18,371 nucleotides of DNA from Campylobacteraceae bacterium (GCA_027023145.1 JALVWV010000029.1:1-18371); one strand, 5' to 3'; positions 1 to 6,931 are shown, counted from the first letter of the stretch. Numbers and translations are program-made. The notes: a model not told the origin generated them from the sequence alone.

Positions 1-13
1 CGGCCAGCATCAA

Positions 14-66
14 ATAGGGGCTGGGACTTCAGTCCCACTCATGCGACTGAAGTCGCATCCCCTTAT
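14..66. repeat. REP-like palindromic element with two hairpins
   Basis: Two small hairpins sit side by side: TGGGAC-TTCA-GTCCCA (22-37) and ATGCGAC-TGAA-GTCGCAT (41-58). They are enclosed by an outer GGGG (17-20)/CCCC (59-62) pairing. The two tetraloops, TTCA and TGAA, are reverse complements, so the hairpins can also pair with each other. This layout resembles the REP/BIME-type extragenic palindromes that REP-associated tyrosine transposases mobilise. No transposase is in the window, and the family assignment is an inference. Confidence 0.55.
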
Positions 67-91
67 AAACAAAAGCGTTGCAAAGCAACGC
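65..91 (-). terminator. probable intrinsic terminator of leuS
   Basis: Read on the minus strand, a perfect 7-bp stem GCGTTGC/GCAACGC (75-91) with a TTT loop is followed at once by TTTTGTTTAT (74 down to 65). This is a hairpin plus U-rich tail, lying about 40 bases past the leuS stop codon and in the correct orientation. It abuts the REP-like element, which could add further stem-loops to the transcript end. Confidence 0.6.
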
Positions 92-99
92 ATACCAAC

Positions 100-127
100 A
101 TCCCTCATTCCTAATCCCTCATTCCTA
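100..127. repeat. 14-bp tandem repeat, two perfect copies
   Basis: ATCCCTCATTCCTA occurs twice back to back (100-113 and 114-127), and a third partial unit (AT) runs into the leuS stop region. It lies between the leuS stop codon and its terminator. Its position next to the palindromic element suggests a small mosaic of extragenic repeats. No function is visible. Confidence 0.7.
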
Positions 128-129
128 AT

Positions 130-2571
130 TCAACTCGGTTTCACAACCAAATTGACCAATTTCCCCGGCACCACGATCTCTTTGATGATTGCCATCCCTT
201 CGAGCCATTTGGCTCCGGCCTCTTTGGCGGTGGCAAGGATCGTCTCTTTGTCGGCATCAGCTGGGAGGGTGATCTCGGTGCGGCGTTTGCCGTTGATGGT
301 CACAGCCAAAGTTACGCTGTCCTGTACGAAGACCTCATTAAGCACGGGGATCGATCCGGAGAGGTTGATACGATCAAAGAGCCGTTCGCTCAGTTCGCTG
401 GCAATGTGCGGCACGATGGGCTCAAGCAGGTGAAGAATAATATACATCCCCTCACTCCACACGGCATCATCCTCCTGCTTATCAAGCGCGTTGATCGCCT
501 CCATGCAGGCAGCAATGAGAGTGTTGAACGCAAAGGTCTTCTCGTACACATCGCGTGAACGCTGGAGCGCTTCGTAGACTTTGGCACGGGCGTATTTGCT
601 CGCTTCATCCAATGCACCCTGATCGATCGTTGGCAGTGTCCGCTCAGTCACTTTCTCTGCCCGATCGTAGAGCTTCTTGAGGAAGCGGAACGCCCCCTCG
701 ACTCCGCTCTCGTTCCACTCCAACTCTTTCTGGGGCGGTGCGGCAAAGAGGGTAAACAGCCGCGCCGTATCAGCACCGTACTTCTGCACCAGCGCATCAG
801 GATCGACGGTGTTGCCTTTGGATTTGGACATTTTAGCCCCATCCATAAGCACCATCCCCTGCGTCAACAACCGCTCAAAGGGCTCATCGGTATCGTGATA
901 GCCCAAATCACGCAGCACTTTGGTGAAGAAGCGGGCGTAGAGGAGGTGGAGGATCGCATGTTCGATCCCACCGATGTACTGATCGACGTTCATCCAGTAC
1001 GCCGCATCCTCCCGGTCAATCCCCTCCTGCTCCCATTTGGCCGGGTTGAGGGTATAACGGAGCTGATACCAGCTGCTCTGGACGAAGGTGTCCATCGTGT
1101 CGGTCTCCCGGGTTGCCTCTCCACCACAGCTGGGGCAGGTGCAATGCTTCCACGTCGGATGGCTCTCGAGGGGGTTCCCCTCACCGGTGATCTCCACATC
1201 CTCCGGGAGAGCGACAGGGAGATTCTCGATCTTCTCCGGCACCAGCCCGCAGCTGGGACAGTGGACAAACGGCAGCGGAGCCCCCCAATAACGCTGGCGG
1301 CTCACGCCCCAGTTGCGCAGTTTGTAGTTGGTTGTCCCTTTACCCAGCCCTTTGGCCTCCATATGAGCGATAATCGCTGCACGCGCCTCGGCACTCTTCT
1401 GCCCAGTAAATTCTCCCGAATCGATCAATACGCCATCGGTCGTAAAGGGCAGCTCCTTACCCCCATCGATCACCCGACGTATGGGCAAATCATACTGCGT
1501 CGCAAACTCAAAATCCCGCTCATCGTGCGCCGGAACCGCCATCACCGCACCGCCGCCGTAGCTGGCCAGCACGAAGTTTGCCGTCCAGACAGGGACTTCC
1601 TCACCGGTGAGCGGATGAACAACGGTAATGCCCAGCGGATACCCCTCTTTATCTGCTTGGGCACGGTCGCGCTCACTCATGTTGACCATAGCCGTGATCT
1701 TCTCTGCTGTCTTAGCTGGGAGTAGACGATGCTCAATTAAGTACGTAACAATGGGGTGCTCAGGAGCCAACGCACTGTAGGTCACCCCGTAGATCGTATC
1801 GGGGCGGGTGGTGAAGACTTCGTAACGCTCAAAATGCCCCCCCAGCAACTCCCTGCTCTGCTTGGAGAGGACAAAATCAAACGCCAGCCCCCGCGACTTG
1901 CCAATCCAGTTGCGCTGCATCGTGAGTACCTGCGAAGGCCATTTCCCCTCAAGGGTATCGAGATCATCGAGAAGCTCATCGGCGTAGCGGACAATATCAA
2001 GGTAGTAGCCGGGCATCTCTTTTTGTTCGACGGGGTTGTCACAGCGCCAGCAGCACCCCTCTTCGACCTGCTCATTGGCCAGCACGGTGTGGCAGCTCTC
2101 GCACCAGTTGACCGTGGTCGATTCACGGTAGAGTAGCCCTTTCTCGTACATTTCGATGATAAATTGCTGCTCCCAGCGCGTATAGAGCTCATCACTCGTG
2201 GCAAACTCACGGGTACGGGAAAAGGAAAGTCCCAACGCCGAGAGCTCCTTGCGCATATAGTCGATGTTTTCGTACGTCCATGTGCGCGGGTGGAGCTTGT
2301 GCTTGATCGCAGCATTTTCTGCGGGCATCCCGAAGCTGTCCCAGCCGATGGGATGGAGAACATTGTATCCTTGCTTGCGATAATAGCGCGCCAGCGCATC
2401 GCCAATGGCATAGTTACGCACATGCCCCATGTGGATCCGACCGCTCGGATAGGGAAACATACTCAAAATGTATTTTTTGGGCAGCGTATGGTCGCTTGAA
2501 GGCTCAAATGCCGCTTCGTCATCCCAGATGTTCTGCCATTTGGTCTCAATCTCGGAGGGGGTATAACTCAT
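130..2571 (-). CDS. leuS: leucyl-tRNA synthetase
   Basis: This is a cytosolic class I aminoacyl-tRNA synthetase that charges tRNA-Leu with leucine using ATP. At 813 residues it is full length for the bacterial form. The HIGH signature appears as HMGH (47-50) in PYPSGRIHMGHVRNY, and KMSKS is at 580-584. The CP1 editing domain carries TTRPDT (254-259) and GGGAVMAVPAHDERD (339-353), whose aspartate (D350) holds the amino group of mischarged amino acids. Cysteine pairs at 157/160 with 174/177, and 438/441 with 479/482, look like the zinc-binding insertions. The C-terminal domain is present to the end. The start ATG (2569-2571) has only a weak purine-rich stretch (GCGAG) upstream. The next gene upstream on the same strand is 213 bases away, so leuS probably has its own promoter and leader. 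Confidence 0.98.
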   Translation of the reverse strand: MSYTPSEIETKWQNIWDDEAAFEPSSDHTLPKKYILSMFPYPSGRIHMGHVRNYAIGDALARYYRKQGYNVLHPIGWDSFGMPAENAAIKHKLHPRTWTYENIDYMRKELSALGLSFSRTREFATSDELYTRWEQQFIIEMYEKGLLYRESTTVNWCESCHTVLANEQVEEGCCWRCDNPVEQKEMPGYYLDIVRYADELLDDLDTLEGKWPSQVLTMQRNWIGKSRGLAFDFVLSKQSRELLGGHFERYEVFTTRPDTIYGVTYSALAPEHPIVTYLIEHRLLPAKTAEKITAMVNMSERDRAQADKEGYPLGITVVHPLTGEEVPVWTANFVLASYGGGAVMAVPAHDERDFEFATQYDLPIRRVIDGGKELPFTTDGVLIDSGEFTGQKSAEARAAIIAHMEAKGLGKGTTNYKLRNWGVSRQRYWGAPLPFVHCPSCGLVPEKIENLPVALPEDVEITGEGNPLESHPTWKHCTCPSCGGEATRETDTMDTFVQSSWYQLRYTLNPAKWEQEGIDREDAAYWMNVDQYIGGIEHAILHLLYARFFTKVLRDLGYHDTDEPFERLLTQGMVLMDGAKMSKSKGNTVDPDALVQKYGADTARLFTLFAAPPQKELEWNESGVEGAFRFLKKLYDRAEKVTERTLPTIDQGALDEASKYARAKVYEALQRSRDVYEKTFAFNTLIAACMEAINALDKQEDDAVWSEGMYIILHLLEPIVPHIASELSERLFDRINLSGSIPVLNEVFVQDSVTLAVTINGKRRTEITLPADADKETILATAKEAGAKWLEGMAIIKEIVVPGKLVNLVVKPS

Positions 2572-2743
2572 GGTGGTCTCGCTTGTATAGTAATTTCTGG
2601 ATCTTCTGAGTGATTATCACCAAAGATTTCACTCAATGGTGACAAAGAAACGCCCAACCCCGAAGGGGCACCAACGGTGTTCGCGACTGCCTTTGGCTTC
2701 GAGTGAAGCCGACCATTTTCAGAAGACTCATTTGATTTGGTTA
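2572..2743 (-). promoter_or_regulatory. structured leader or repeat upstream of leuS
   Basis: This 170-base gap is dense in inverted repeats. An 8-bp pair TCTTCTGA/TCAGAAGA (2719-2726 with 2602-2609) brackets most of it. Inside are hairpins GGCTTC-GAGT-GAAGCC (2695-2710) and CCCC-GAA-GGGG (2658-2668). Closest to leuS are two interleaved stems: TGAGTGA/TCACTCA (2607-2613 with 2629-2635) and TCACCA/TGGTGA (2617-2622 with 2637-2642). These would form either an H-type pseudoknot or mutually exclusive helices. If the promoter at 2750-2755 is used, all of this lies in the leuS 5' untranslated region. It could instead be a dispersed extragenic repeat. No T-box features (specifier loop, TGGN antiterminator) are seen. 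Confidence 0.4.
2633..2731 (-). CDS. possible 32-codon leader peptide ahead of leuS
   Basis: An ATG (2729-2731) opens a 32-codon frame ending in TGA (2633-2635), fully inside the structured gap. It has five leucine codons (residues 3, 4, 20, 23, 29), of mixed type and not in a run. Its stop codon lies within one strand of the interleaved stems just before leuS, which is where a stalled or terminating ribosome could change the folding. Against it, there is no Shine-Dalgarno sequence, the leucines are not clustered as in classic leucine attenuators, and a frame of this size can arise by chance or belong to a repeat element. I treat it as a hypothesis only. Confidence 0.2.
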   Translation of the reverse strand: MSLLKMVGFTRSQRQSRTPLVPLRGWAFLCHH

Positions 2744-2756
2744 AGCGGGATTATAT
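2743..2756 (-). promoter_or_regulatory. probable promoter for leuS (-10 element)
   Basis: On the minus strand the sequence GATATAATCCCGC has a perfect TATAAT (2750-2755). No good -35 is found 16-18 bases upstream. A strong -10 without a -35 is the usual pattern in Campylobacterota. Transcription would start near 2743 and run through the structured gap into leuS. Confidence 0.5.
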
Positions 2757-2784
2757 CGAAGTATTGGTTAGGATAGCAGAACAC

Positions 2785-4071
2785 TCAGGTTCGTAGTGCT
2801 TCTGCAATCAACTCAATCGGGTTTTTGACCACCACATCCACATCCGCCTGATGCAACGAATTGCCAATCTGCATCCGGCAAGCACTGCATTCAGCACTCA
2901 CCACCTGTGCGCCGGTCTCGGCAATCATGGCCGCCTTAGGCGCTCCGGCGGCCTCAGCAAGGTGGTATTTTTCGGTCTGCATCGTCACGCCGCCGAATCC
3001 GCAACAGCGATCCGGATCGCTCATCTCAACCATCTCGTAGTTTTGAGAGAGGAGGGTGCGGGGCTCTTCGCGAATGTTCTGGACTTTGGCGGCGTGGCAC
3101 GCGTCGTGGTAGGTGACGGTGGTGGGCATCTGTACCCCTTTGGCAGCGAGGTGTTTCGTCAGATCGGTATGCTTCTCAAGCCACTCAGTCGCCATGAAGA
3201 TCTTTTGGTTGAGGGTGCGGGCACGATCGGCCCAGTCATCCATCCCCTGATTGCGGAAAAACACTTCCCAATCGTGACTGATCATCGCCGAGCAGGTCGC
3301 TTCGGGGACGATCATCGCCTCAATTTCGTCAAAAAACGTCTCAAAATACTCGATGTTCTGCTTGGTCAGCGTCTCAACGGTGTAAAAGTCCCCGGTAAAA
3401 TACGCCGGGGCCGAGCAGCACATCTGCTGTTTGGGGATAAACGCATCGATCTCAAGAAATGCAAGAACCTCCATGAGGCTGTCACCCACAGTGGTGTAGT
3501 TGTAATTGGCCAGACACCCGATGAAGATCGCCACACGACGCTTACCGCCATGGGGGGTCTCTTCGGGATACGTGTTGAGGAAACTGGTCTTGGAGAGACT
3601 GGGAAGCAAGCGGCCACTCTTGATGATGGGCATCTTGAAGCGGGGGATCATCCCGCCGCGCACTGGCTCATCGGCGAAGGCACAGGTTTTGAACGTATAA
3701 CCGAGCTTCATCATCAGATCCATGAGCCACCGGTGACGTAGGAGAGTGAAGAAAAGCCGCTTGAACCACGCGATCCCAAATGTGTCAGCGATCTCTTTGC
3801 GCACTTGCTCAATCACCATATCGGTGGGCAGGTCATTGGGGCACACATCGGTACACGCCGTACAGAGGAAACAACTCTCGAAAATATCCTTTGCCCGCTT
3901 GTCCAGCTCAATTTCACCGTTTTGGTACGCGCCCAGCAGATCGATGAAGCCCCGGGGGGAGGTGGTCTCATCAGGATGGATCATGTGGATCGTGCAGCCG
4001 GGGATGCATTTCCCGCATTTGATGCATGCATCGCTGGTGTCGGTGTACTGAAAAGGCTTGGAGGTTTCCAC
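2785..4071 (-). CDS. GlpC/GlcF-type iron-sulfur oxidoreductase subunit
   Basis: This 428-residue protein has two N-terminal 4Fe-4S ferredoxin motifs: C16-x2-C19-x2-C22-x3-C26 and C67-x2-C70-x2-C73-x3-C77. Two cysteine-rich CCG domains follow: C186...CC218-219...C260, and C325...CC356-357 (CCGFGG)...C395-x2-C398. This architecture is shared by GlpC (anaerobic glycerol-3-phosphate dehydrogenase), GlcF (glycolate oxidase), LutA-like proteins and HdrB/D-type subunits. They pass electrons from a flavoprotein dehydrogenase to quinone or another carrier at the membrane. No flavoprotein partner is next to it here, so the substrate cannot be named. The start is GTG (4069-4071), with AGGA about 10 bases upstream and an in-frame TAG six codons before. 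The next in-frame Met (30) lies past the first cluster, which supports the GTG. It reads away from the symporter gene. Confidence 0.85.
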   Translation of the reverse strand: METSKPFQYTDTSDACIKCGKCIPGCTIHMIHPDETTSPRGFIDLLGAYQNGEIELDKRAKDIFESCFLCTACTDVCPNDLPTDMVIEQVRKEIADTFGIAWFKRLFFTLLRHRWLMDLMMKLGYTFKTCAFADEPVRGGMIPRFKMPIIKSGRLLPSLSKTSFLNTYPEETPHGGKRRVAIFIGCLANYNYTTVGDSLMEVLAFLEIDAFIPKQQMCCSAPAYFTGDFYTVETLTKQNIEYFETFFDEIEAMIVPEATCSAMISHDWEVFFRNQGMDDWADRARTLNQKIFMATEWLEKHTDLTKHLAAKGVQMPTTVTYHDACHAAKVQNIREEPRTLLSQNYEMVEMSDPDRCCGFGGVTMQTEKYHLAEAAGAPKAAMIAETGAQVVSAECSACRMQIGNSLHQADVDVVVKNPIELIAEALRT

Positions 4072-4320
4072 GATGATTGGTTCCTAATGTTTGATTAGAG
4101 TGATTTTATCTAAAATTTATTTAGGGCACCTCAAATAAGGGCATTATCGACTAGGAAAAGTCATTATTGTGTGCAGTATGAACAATACATAATTATCGCA
4201 ATATTCTTAAAAAAGCTGATTTTGATGATATTTTGGAAATTAACATCGTACTGTCACCCCTTCGCCCCGGAAGACGCGACTGAGGTGCCCTCGACAACGG
4301 GCGCAGACGATCCTTTGTGA

Positions 4321-4334
4321 TTGATATGGATCAT
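4321..4334 (+). promoter_or_regulatory. possible Fnr/Crp-family operator
   Basis: TTGATATGGATCAT matches the Fnr-type consensus TTGAT-N4-ATCAA at nine of ten fixed positions, with a symmetric TGAT/ATCA core. Its centre lies about 49 bases before the start site predicted from the TATAAT at 4364-4369. That is near, but not at, the canonical -41.5 position. It would make the symporter, or the divergent Fe-S gene, responsive to oxygen or another Crp/Fnr signal. This is an inference from the motif alone. Confidence 0.4.
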
Positions 4335-4363
4335 TCTACCCAAAAAAAGATAGTTGTTCATCG

Positions 4364-4369
4364 TATAAT
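4364..4369 (+). promoter_or_regulatory. probable -10 element for the symporter gene
   Basis: A perfect TATAAT within CGTATAATGCAT lies about 95 bases before the start codon, with no recognisable -35. A second A/T-rich candidate (TATAAAAT, 4381-4388) follows closely. The Fnr-like box is just upstream. Confidence 0.5.
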
Positions 4370-4464
4370 GCATAAAGTAATATAAAATAGTTTGATTAAA
4401 GTTTTAATTAATCTAAAAAATACTACACTATATTTTTACAAAATCATAAAAGGAGGAATGCAAC

Positions 4465-5820
4465 ATGGCAGCGTCAGGTAAAATGACATTGACAACCAAA
4501 GTCTTAATCGGTATGGCTTTGGGTATCGTCGTCGGATTGGCTATCAATCTATTAGGTTTAAACGGGGAGGGATCATTCATCAATGAATACGTGGTGAACG
4601 GCTTGTTCCACATCACGGGAAAAATGTTTGTCACCAGTTTGAAGATGCTGGTTGTCCCTTTGGTATTTTTCTCACTCATCACAGGAGTGCTTGGGATCGG
4701 AGACATTGGTGCCTTGGGTAAAGTCGGGGGCAAATCGTTTGTCCTCTATATGCTCACCACGGCCATTGCTATCGCCGTCGGTATCGGAATCGCCGCTTCC
4801 ATCGGGATCGGTGAAGGGGTTCACATGACCTCCGCAGCATCGTTTACCGCCAAAGAAGCACCGGCATTGAGTTCTGTACTGATCAACATCATCCCCAGCA
4901 ATGCCATCGATGCCATGGCCAAAGGGAAAATGCTCCAGATCATCTTCTTCTCTATTCTCGTGGGCATCTCGATCCTCATGGTCGGCAAAAAAGCTGAGCC
5001 CGTCGTAGAGCTGGTCGAAATCGGCAACGAAATCATGATGAAAATGGTCAACATCGTCATGGCCGTCGCCCCCTACGCCGTCTTTGCGTTGCTGGCCAAA
5101 GCGATTGCCAACCTCGGTCTGGGATTGCTCGCTGACCTCGCCGGTTATGTCATCGTCCTCATCTCGGCACTGATGATCCACCTCTTCGTCACCCTGATGA
5201 GTATCCTCAAACTCTTCTCCGGTATGAGTCCGGTGAAGTTCCTCAAGAAAATGCGTGAGACGCAAATCTTCGCCTTTTCGACCTCCAGCTCCAATGCAAC
5301 CATTCCTGTCACCCTCCGTGCCGTAACCAACCGCTTGGGGGTCGACAACTCTGTTGCGTCATTCACTGTACCGTTTGGTGCGACGATCAATATGGATGGT
5401 ACGGCGATCATGCAAGGGGTCGCAACGGTCTTTATCGCCAATGCCTACGGAGTACACCTCGGGATCACAGGCTATCTGACAGTCATCCTCATGTCGGTAC
5501 TCGCTTCGATCGGTACGGCTGGGGTACCGGGTGTCGGACTCATCATGCTCTCCATGGTCTTCACCCAGGTGGGCTTGCCTGTTGAGGGGATCGGCTTGAT
5601 CCTTGGAGTCGACAGACTCCTGGATATGGTACGTACTGCTGTCAACGTCTCCGGGGATGCCGCCGTCTCCGTCATCGTCGCCAAAAGTGAAGGGAAACTC
5701 GATCAATCGATCTACAACGATCCGAATGCCGGTGTTTTGACCGATGACGATCTGGATATTTCAGATGAAGTCGAGCAAGAACTTGCCAAAGTGATTCAGG
5801 AGGCAAAAAACAAAGCATAA
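4465..5820 (+). CDS. dicarboxylate/amino acid:cation symporter (DAACS)
   Basis: This inner-membrane secondary transporter of the SLC1/GltPh fold takes up C4-dicarboxylates or acidic amino acids with Na+ or H+. At 451 residues it has the usual length. The signatures are the serine-rich HP1 tip FSTSSSNATIPVT, the TM7 motif GATINMDGTA, the HP2 tip ASIGTAGVPGVG, and TM8 VDRLLDMVRTAVNVSGD. TM8 keeps the equivalents of GltPh D390, D394, R397, T398, N401 and D405. The conserved arginine favours a substrate with a side-chain carboxylate (aspartate, glutamate, succinate, fumarate or malate). The C-terminal tail is acidic and charged. A strong AAGGAGG (4450-4456), eight bases before the ATG, fixes the start. 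It is monocistronic, with its own promoter region and a terminator after it. Which dicarboxylate or amino acid it carries cannot be read from sequence. Confidence 0.93.
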   Translation: MAASGKMTLTTKVLIGMALGIVVGLAINLLGLNGEGSFINEYVVNGLFHITGKMFVTSLKMLVVPLVFFSLITGVLGIGDIGALGKVGGKSFVLYMLTTAIAIAVGIGIAASIGIGEGVHMTSAASFTAKEAPALSSVLINIIPSNAIDAMAKGKMLQIIFFSILVGISILMVGKKAEPVVELVEIGNEIMMKMVNIVMAVAPYAVFALLAKAIANLGLGLLADLAGYVIVLISALMIHLFVTLMSILKLFSGMSPVKFLKKMRETQIFAFSTSSSNATIPVTLRAVTNRLGVDNSVASFTVPFGATINMDGTAIMQGVATVFIANAYGVHLGITGYLTVILMSVLASIGTAGVPGVGLIMLSMVFTQVGLPVEGIGLILGVDRLLDMVRTAVNVSGDAAVSVIVAKSEGKLDQSIYNDPNAGVLTDDDLDISDEVEQELAKVIQEAKNKA

Positions 5821-5828
5821 TGTAATAC

Positions 5829-5869
5829 ACTCCGTGGGTATGTCTACTCACGGAGTTCCTCTCTCTTCT
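5829..5869 (+). terminator. intrinsic terminator after the symporter gene
   Basis: An 8-bp perfect stem ACTCCGTG (5829-5836)/CACGGAGT (5849-5856) with a 12-base loop is followed by the pyrimidine-rich tail TCCTCTCTCTTCT. It starts nine bases after the stop codon. The tail is not pure T, so termination may be partial, but it separates the symporter from the nuo operon. Confidence 0.7.
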
Positions 5870-5926
5870 GCAAAAAATCACTAAAAAATCAGACTGAAAA
5901 TATCCTATTTTAGACCAATAATCGGG

Positions 5927-5992
5927 TTTTTTGAAGAAAAAAAGAAAATTTTACAAAAAAATTTGATTTTCATGCCGTAACACAAGTATAGG
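5927..5992 (+). promoter_or_regulatory. probable nuo operon promoter with upstream A-tracts
   Basis: TTGATT (5963-5968) and TATAGG (5987-5992) are spaced 18 bases apart, giving a start near 5999 and a leader of about 50 bases before nuoA. Directly upstream (5930-5962) are phased A and T tracts that look like an UP element or a bent-DNA segment. A second weak -10, TACAAT (5998-6003), overlaps. No operator was recognised. The stretch 5870-5926 shows nothing else. Confidence 0.5.
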
Positions 5993-6050
5993 AGCGTTAC
6001 AATTTTGGCAAGCAAATGTGGTTTTTGGCGTTTGCATGAGAGGAAACAGG

Positions 6051-6410
6051 ATGAACCCTTCGTTGCTGCTGGCGTCCCTTGTGGTCGCGGTGCTGGTAAT
6101 CGGATTGCCTCTGGTGTTTCACCTCACGCGCTATCTTGGCGCCCGAAGTGACAACATCCGTAAAAATGAACCGTATGAGAGCGGTATCCGCCAGACGATC
6201 GGCGATCCGTTTGATGCCTTCGGGGTCAAATACTTCCTTGTAGGGATCGTCTTTCTGCTGTTTGATGTCGAAGTGCTCTATCTCTTCCCGTGGGCACTCG
6301 AGCTGCGTCATCTCGGGATGTTCGGACTGATCGAAATGTTTGCCTTTCTCGGGCTGCTCGTCGCCGGGCTGGTCTATGCGTTTCGTGCGGGGATACTCCG
6401 ATGGATCTGA
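6051..6410 (+). CDS. nuoA: NADH-quinone oxidoreductase subunit A
   Basis: This small membrane subunit of complex I helps frame the quinone site together with NuoH, J and K. It has 119 residues and three transmembrane helices (about 5-25, 60-80 and 90-110). The conserved loop NEPYESG (39-45) is present, and so is the TM2 acidic pair in FDVEVLY (D72, E74). I chose the ATG at 6051 because GAGAGGA (6038-6044) precedes it at normal spacing and the product then has the usual NuoA length. In-frame GTG (6018) and ATG (6036) codons would add 11 or 5 residues and lack a ribosome site. It is the first gene of the operon, and its last 10 bases overlap nuoB. Confidence 0.95.
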   Translation: MNPSLLLASLVVAVLVIGLPLVFHLTRYLGARSDNIRKNEPYESGIRQTIGDPFDAFGVKYFLVGIVFLLFDVEVLYLFPWALELRHLGMFGLIEMFAFLGLLVAGLVYAFRAGILRWI

Positions 6411-6931
6411 CCACACAACGCCTGCAGGATCAGAACATGCTCGGGGATACTGTTATCACTACGCGGGTCGATGCGGTGATCGACTGGGGACGTCAATCGT
6501 CTCTGTGGCCGTTTGTATTCGGGACGGCGTGCTGCGCGATTGAATTCATGGCTACCGCTGCCAGCCGCTACGACATCGCCCGTTTCGGAGCCGAGGTGCT
6601 CCGATTCTCCCCCCGCCATGCCGACCTCCTCGTCGTCGCCGGAACCGTGACGATGAAGCAAGCCCCCATCCTCAAACAAATCTATGATCAGATGCCCGAA
6701 CCGCGCTGGGTCATCAGTATGGGTGCGTGTGCGAGTACCGGAGGCTTCTACGACAACTACACCACCCTCCAGGGGATCGACACCATCGTCCCGGTCGATG
6801 TCTACGTCGCCGGATGTCCCCCCCGCCCCGAAGCGCTCCTCGATGCGGTGATCGCGATACAAAAGCGCCTCCACACCGAACTGGCACTTGAGCCAAGATA
6901 CCCGGACTTCAAAGGGATGTACGATGCTTGA
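6401..6931 (+). CDS. nuoB: NADH-quinone oxidoreductase subunit B
   Basis: This 176-residue connecting-module subunit carries cluster N2, the last Fe-S centre before quinone. The ligands are the tandem cysteines C44-C45 in FGTACCAIEF, C110 in MGACAST and C139 in VAGCPPRPEALLDA, matching the family pattern. The usual FRASPRQADL segment reads LRFSPRHADL here (67-76), a conservative variant. The start ATG (6401) overlaps the end of nuoA and has GGGGA about eight bases upstream. A longer frame opens earlier but would run inside nuoA, so I reject it. The last eight bases overlap nuoCD. Confidence 0.97.
   Translation: MDLTTQRLQDQNMLGDTVITTRVDAVIDWGRQSSLWPFVFGTACCAIEFMATAASRYDIARFGAEVLRFSPRHADLLVVAGTVTMKQAPILKQIYDQMPEPRWVISMGACASTGGFYDNYTTLQGIDTIVPVDVYVAGCPPRPEALLDAVIAIQKRLHTELALEPRYPDFKGMYDA

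Larger units (their letters stand above)
4072..4464. other. 393-base divergent intergenic region
   Basis: This AT-rich region lies between the leftward Fe-S gene and the rightward symporter gene, and I see no credible gene in it. For the leftward gene, a TAAAAT (minus strand, 4103-4108) is a possible -10. For the rightward gene, an Fnr/Crp-like box and a TATAAT are listed separately. A GC-rich patch (about 4255-4312) interrupts the AT-rich background. It contains GCCC-TCGACAAC-GGGC and one arm (GAGGTGCCC, 4282-4290) of a 9-bp inverted repeat whose other arm is GGGCACCTC (4124-4132). This could be a small regulatory RNA or an old insertion, but nothing decides it. Confidence 0.6.

Noticed and set aside
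895..1725. 276-codon open frame on the plus strand inside leuS
   Set aside because: Antisense to the leuS editing and catalytic domains, with no ribosome site or family motif.
2572..2743. T-box riboswitch for leuS
   Set aside because: No specifier stem, no T-box consensus and no terminator/antiterminator pair with a U-tract were found; T-boxes are also mainly Gram-positive.
2636..2776. 46-codon plus-strand frame in the leuS upstream gap
   Set aside because: It runs against the probable leuS promoter and through hairpin-rich DNA, with no ribosome site. It is more likely a by-product of the repeat structure.
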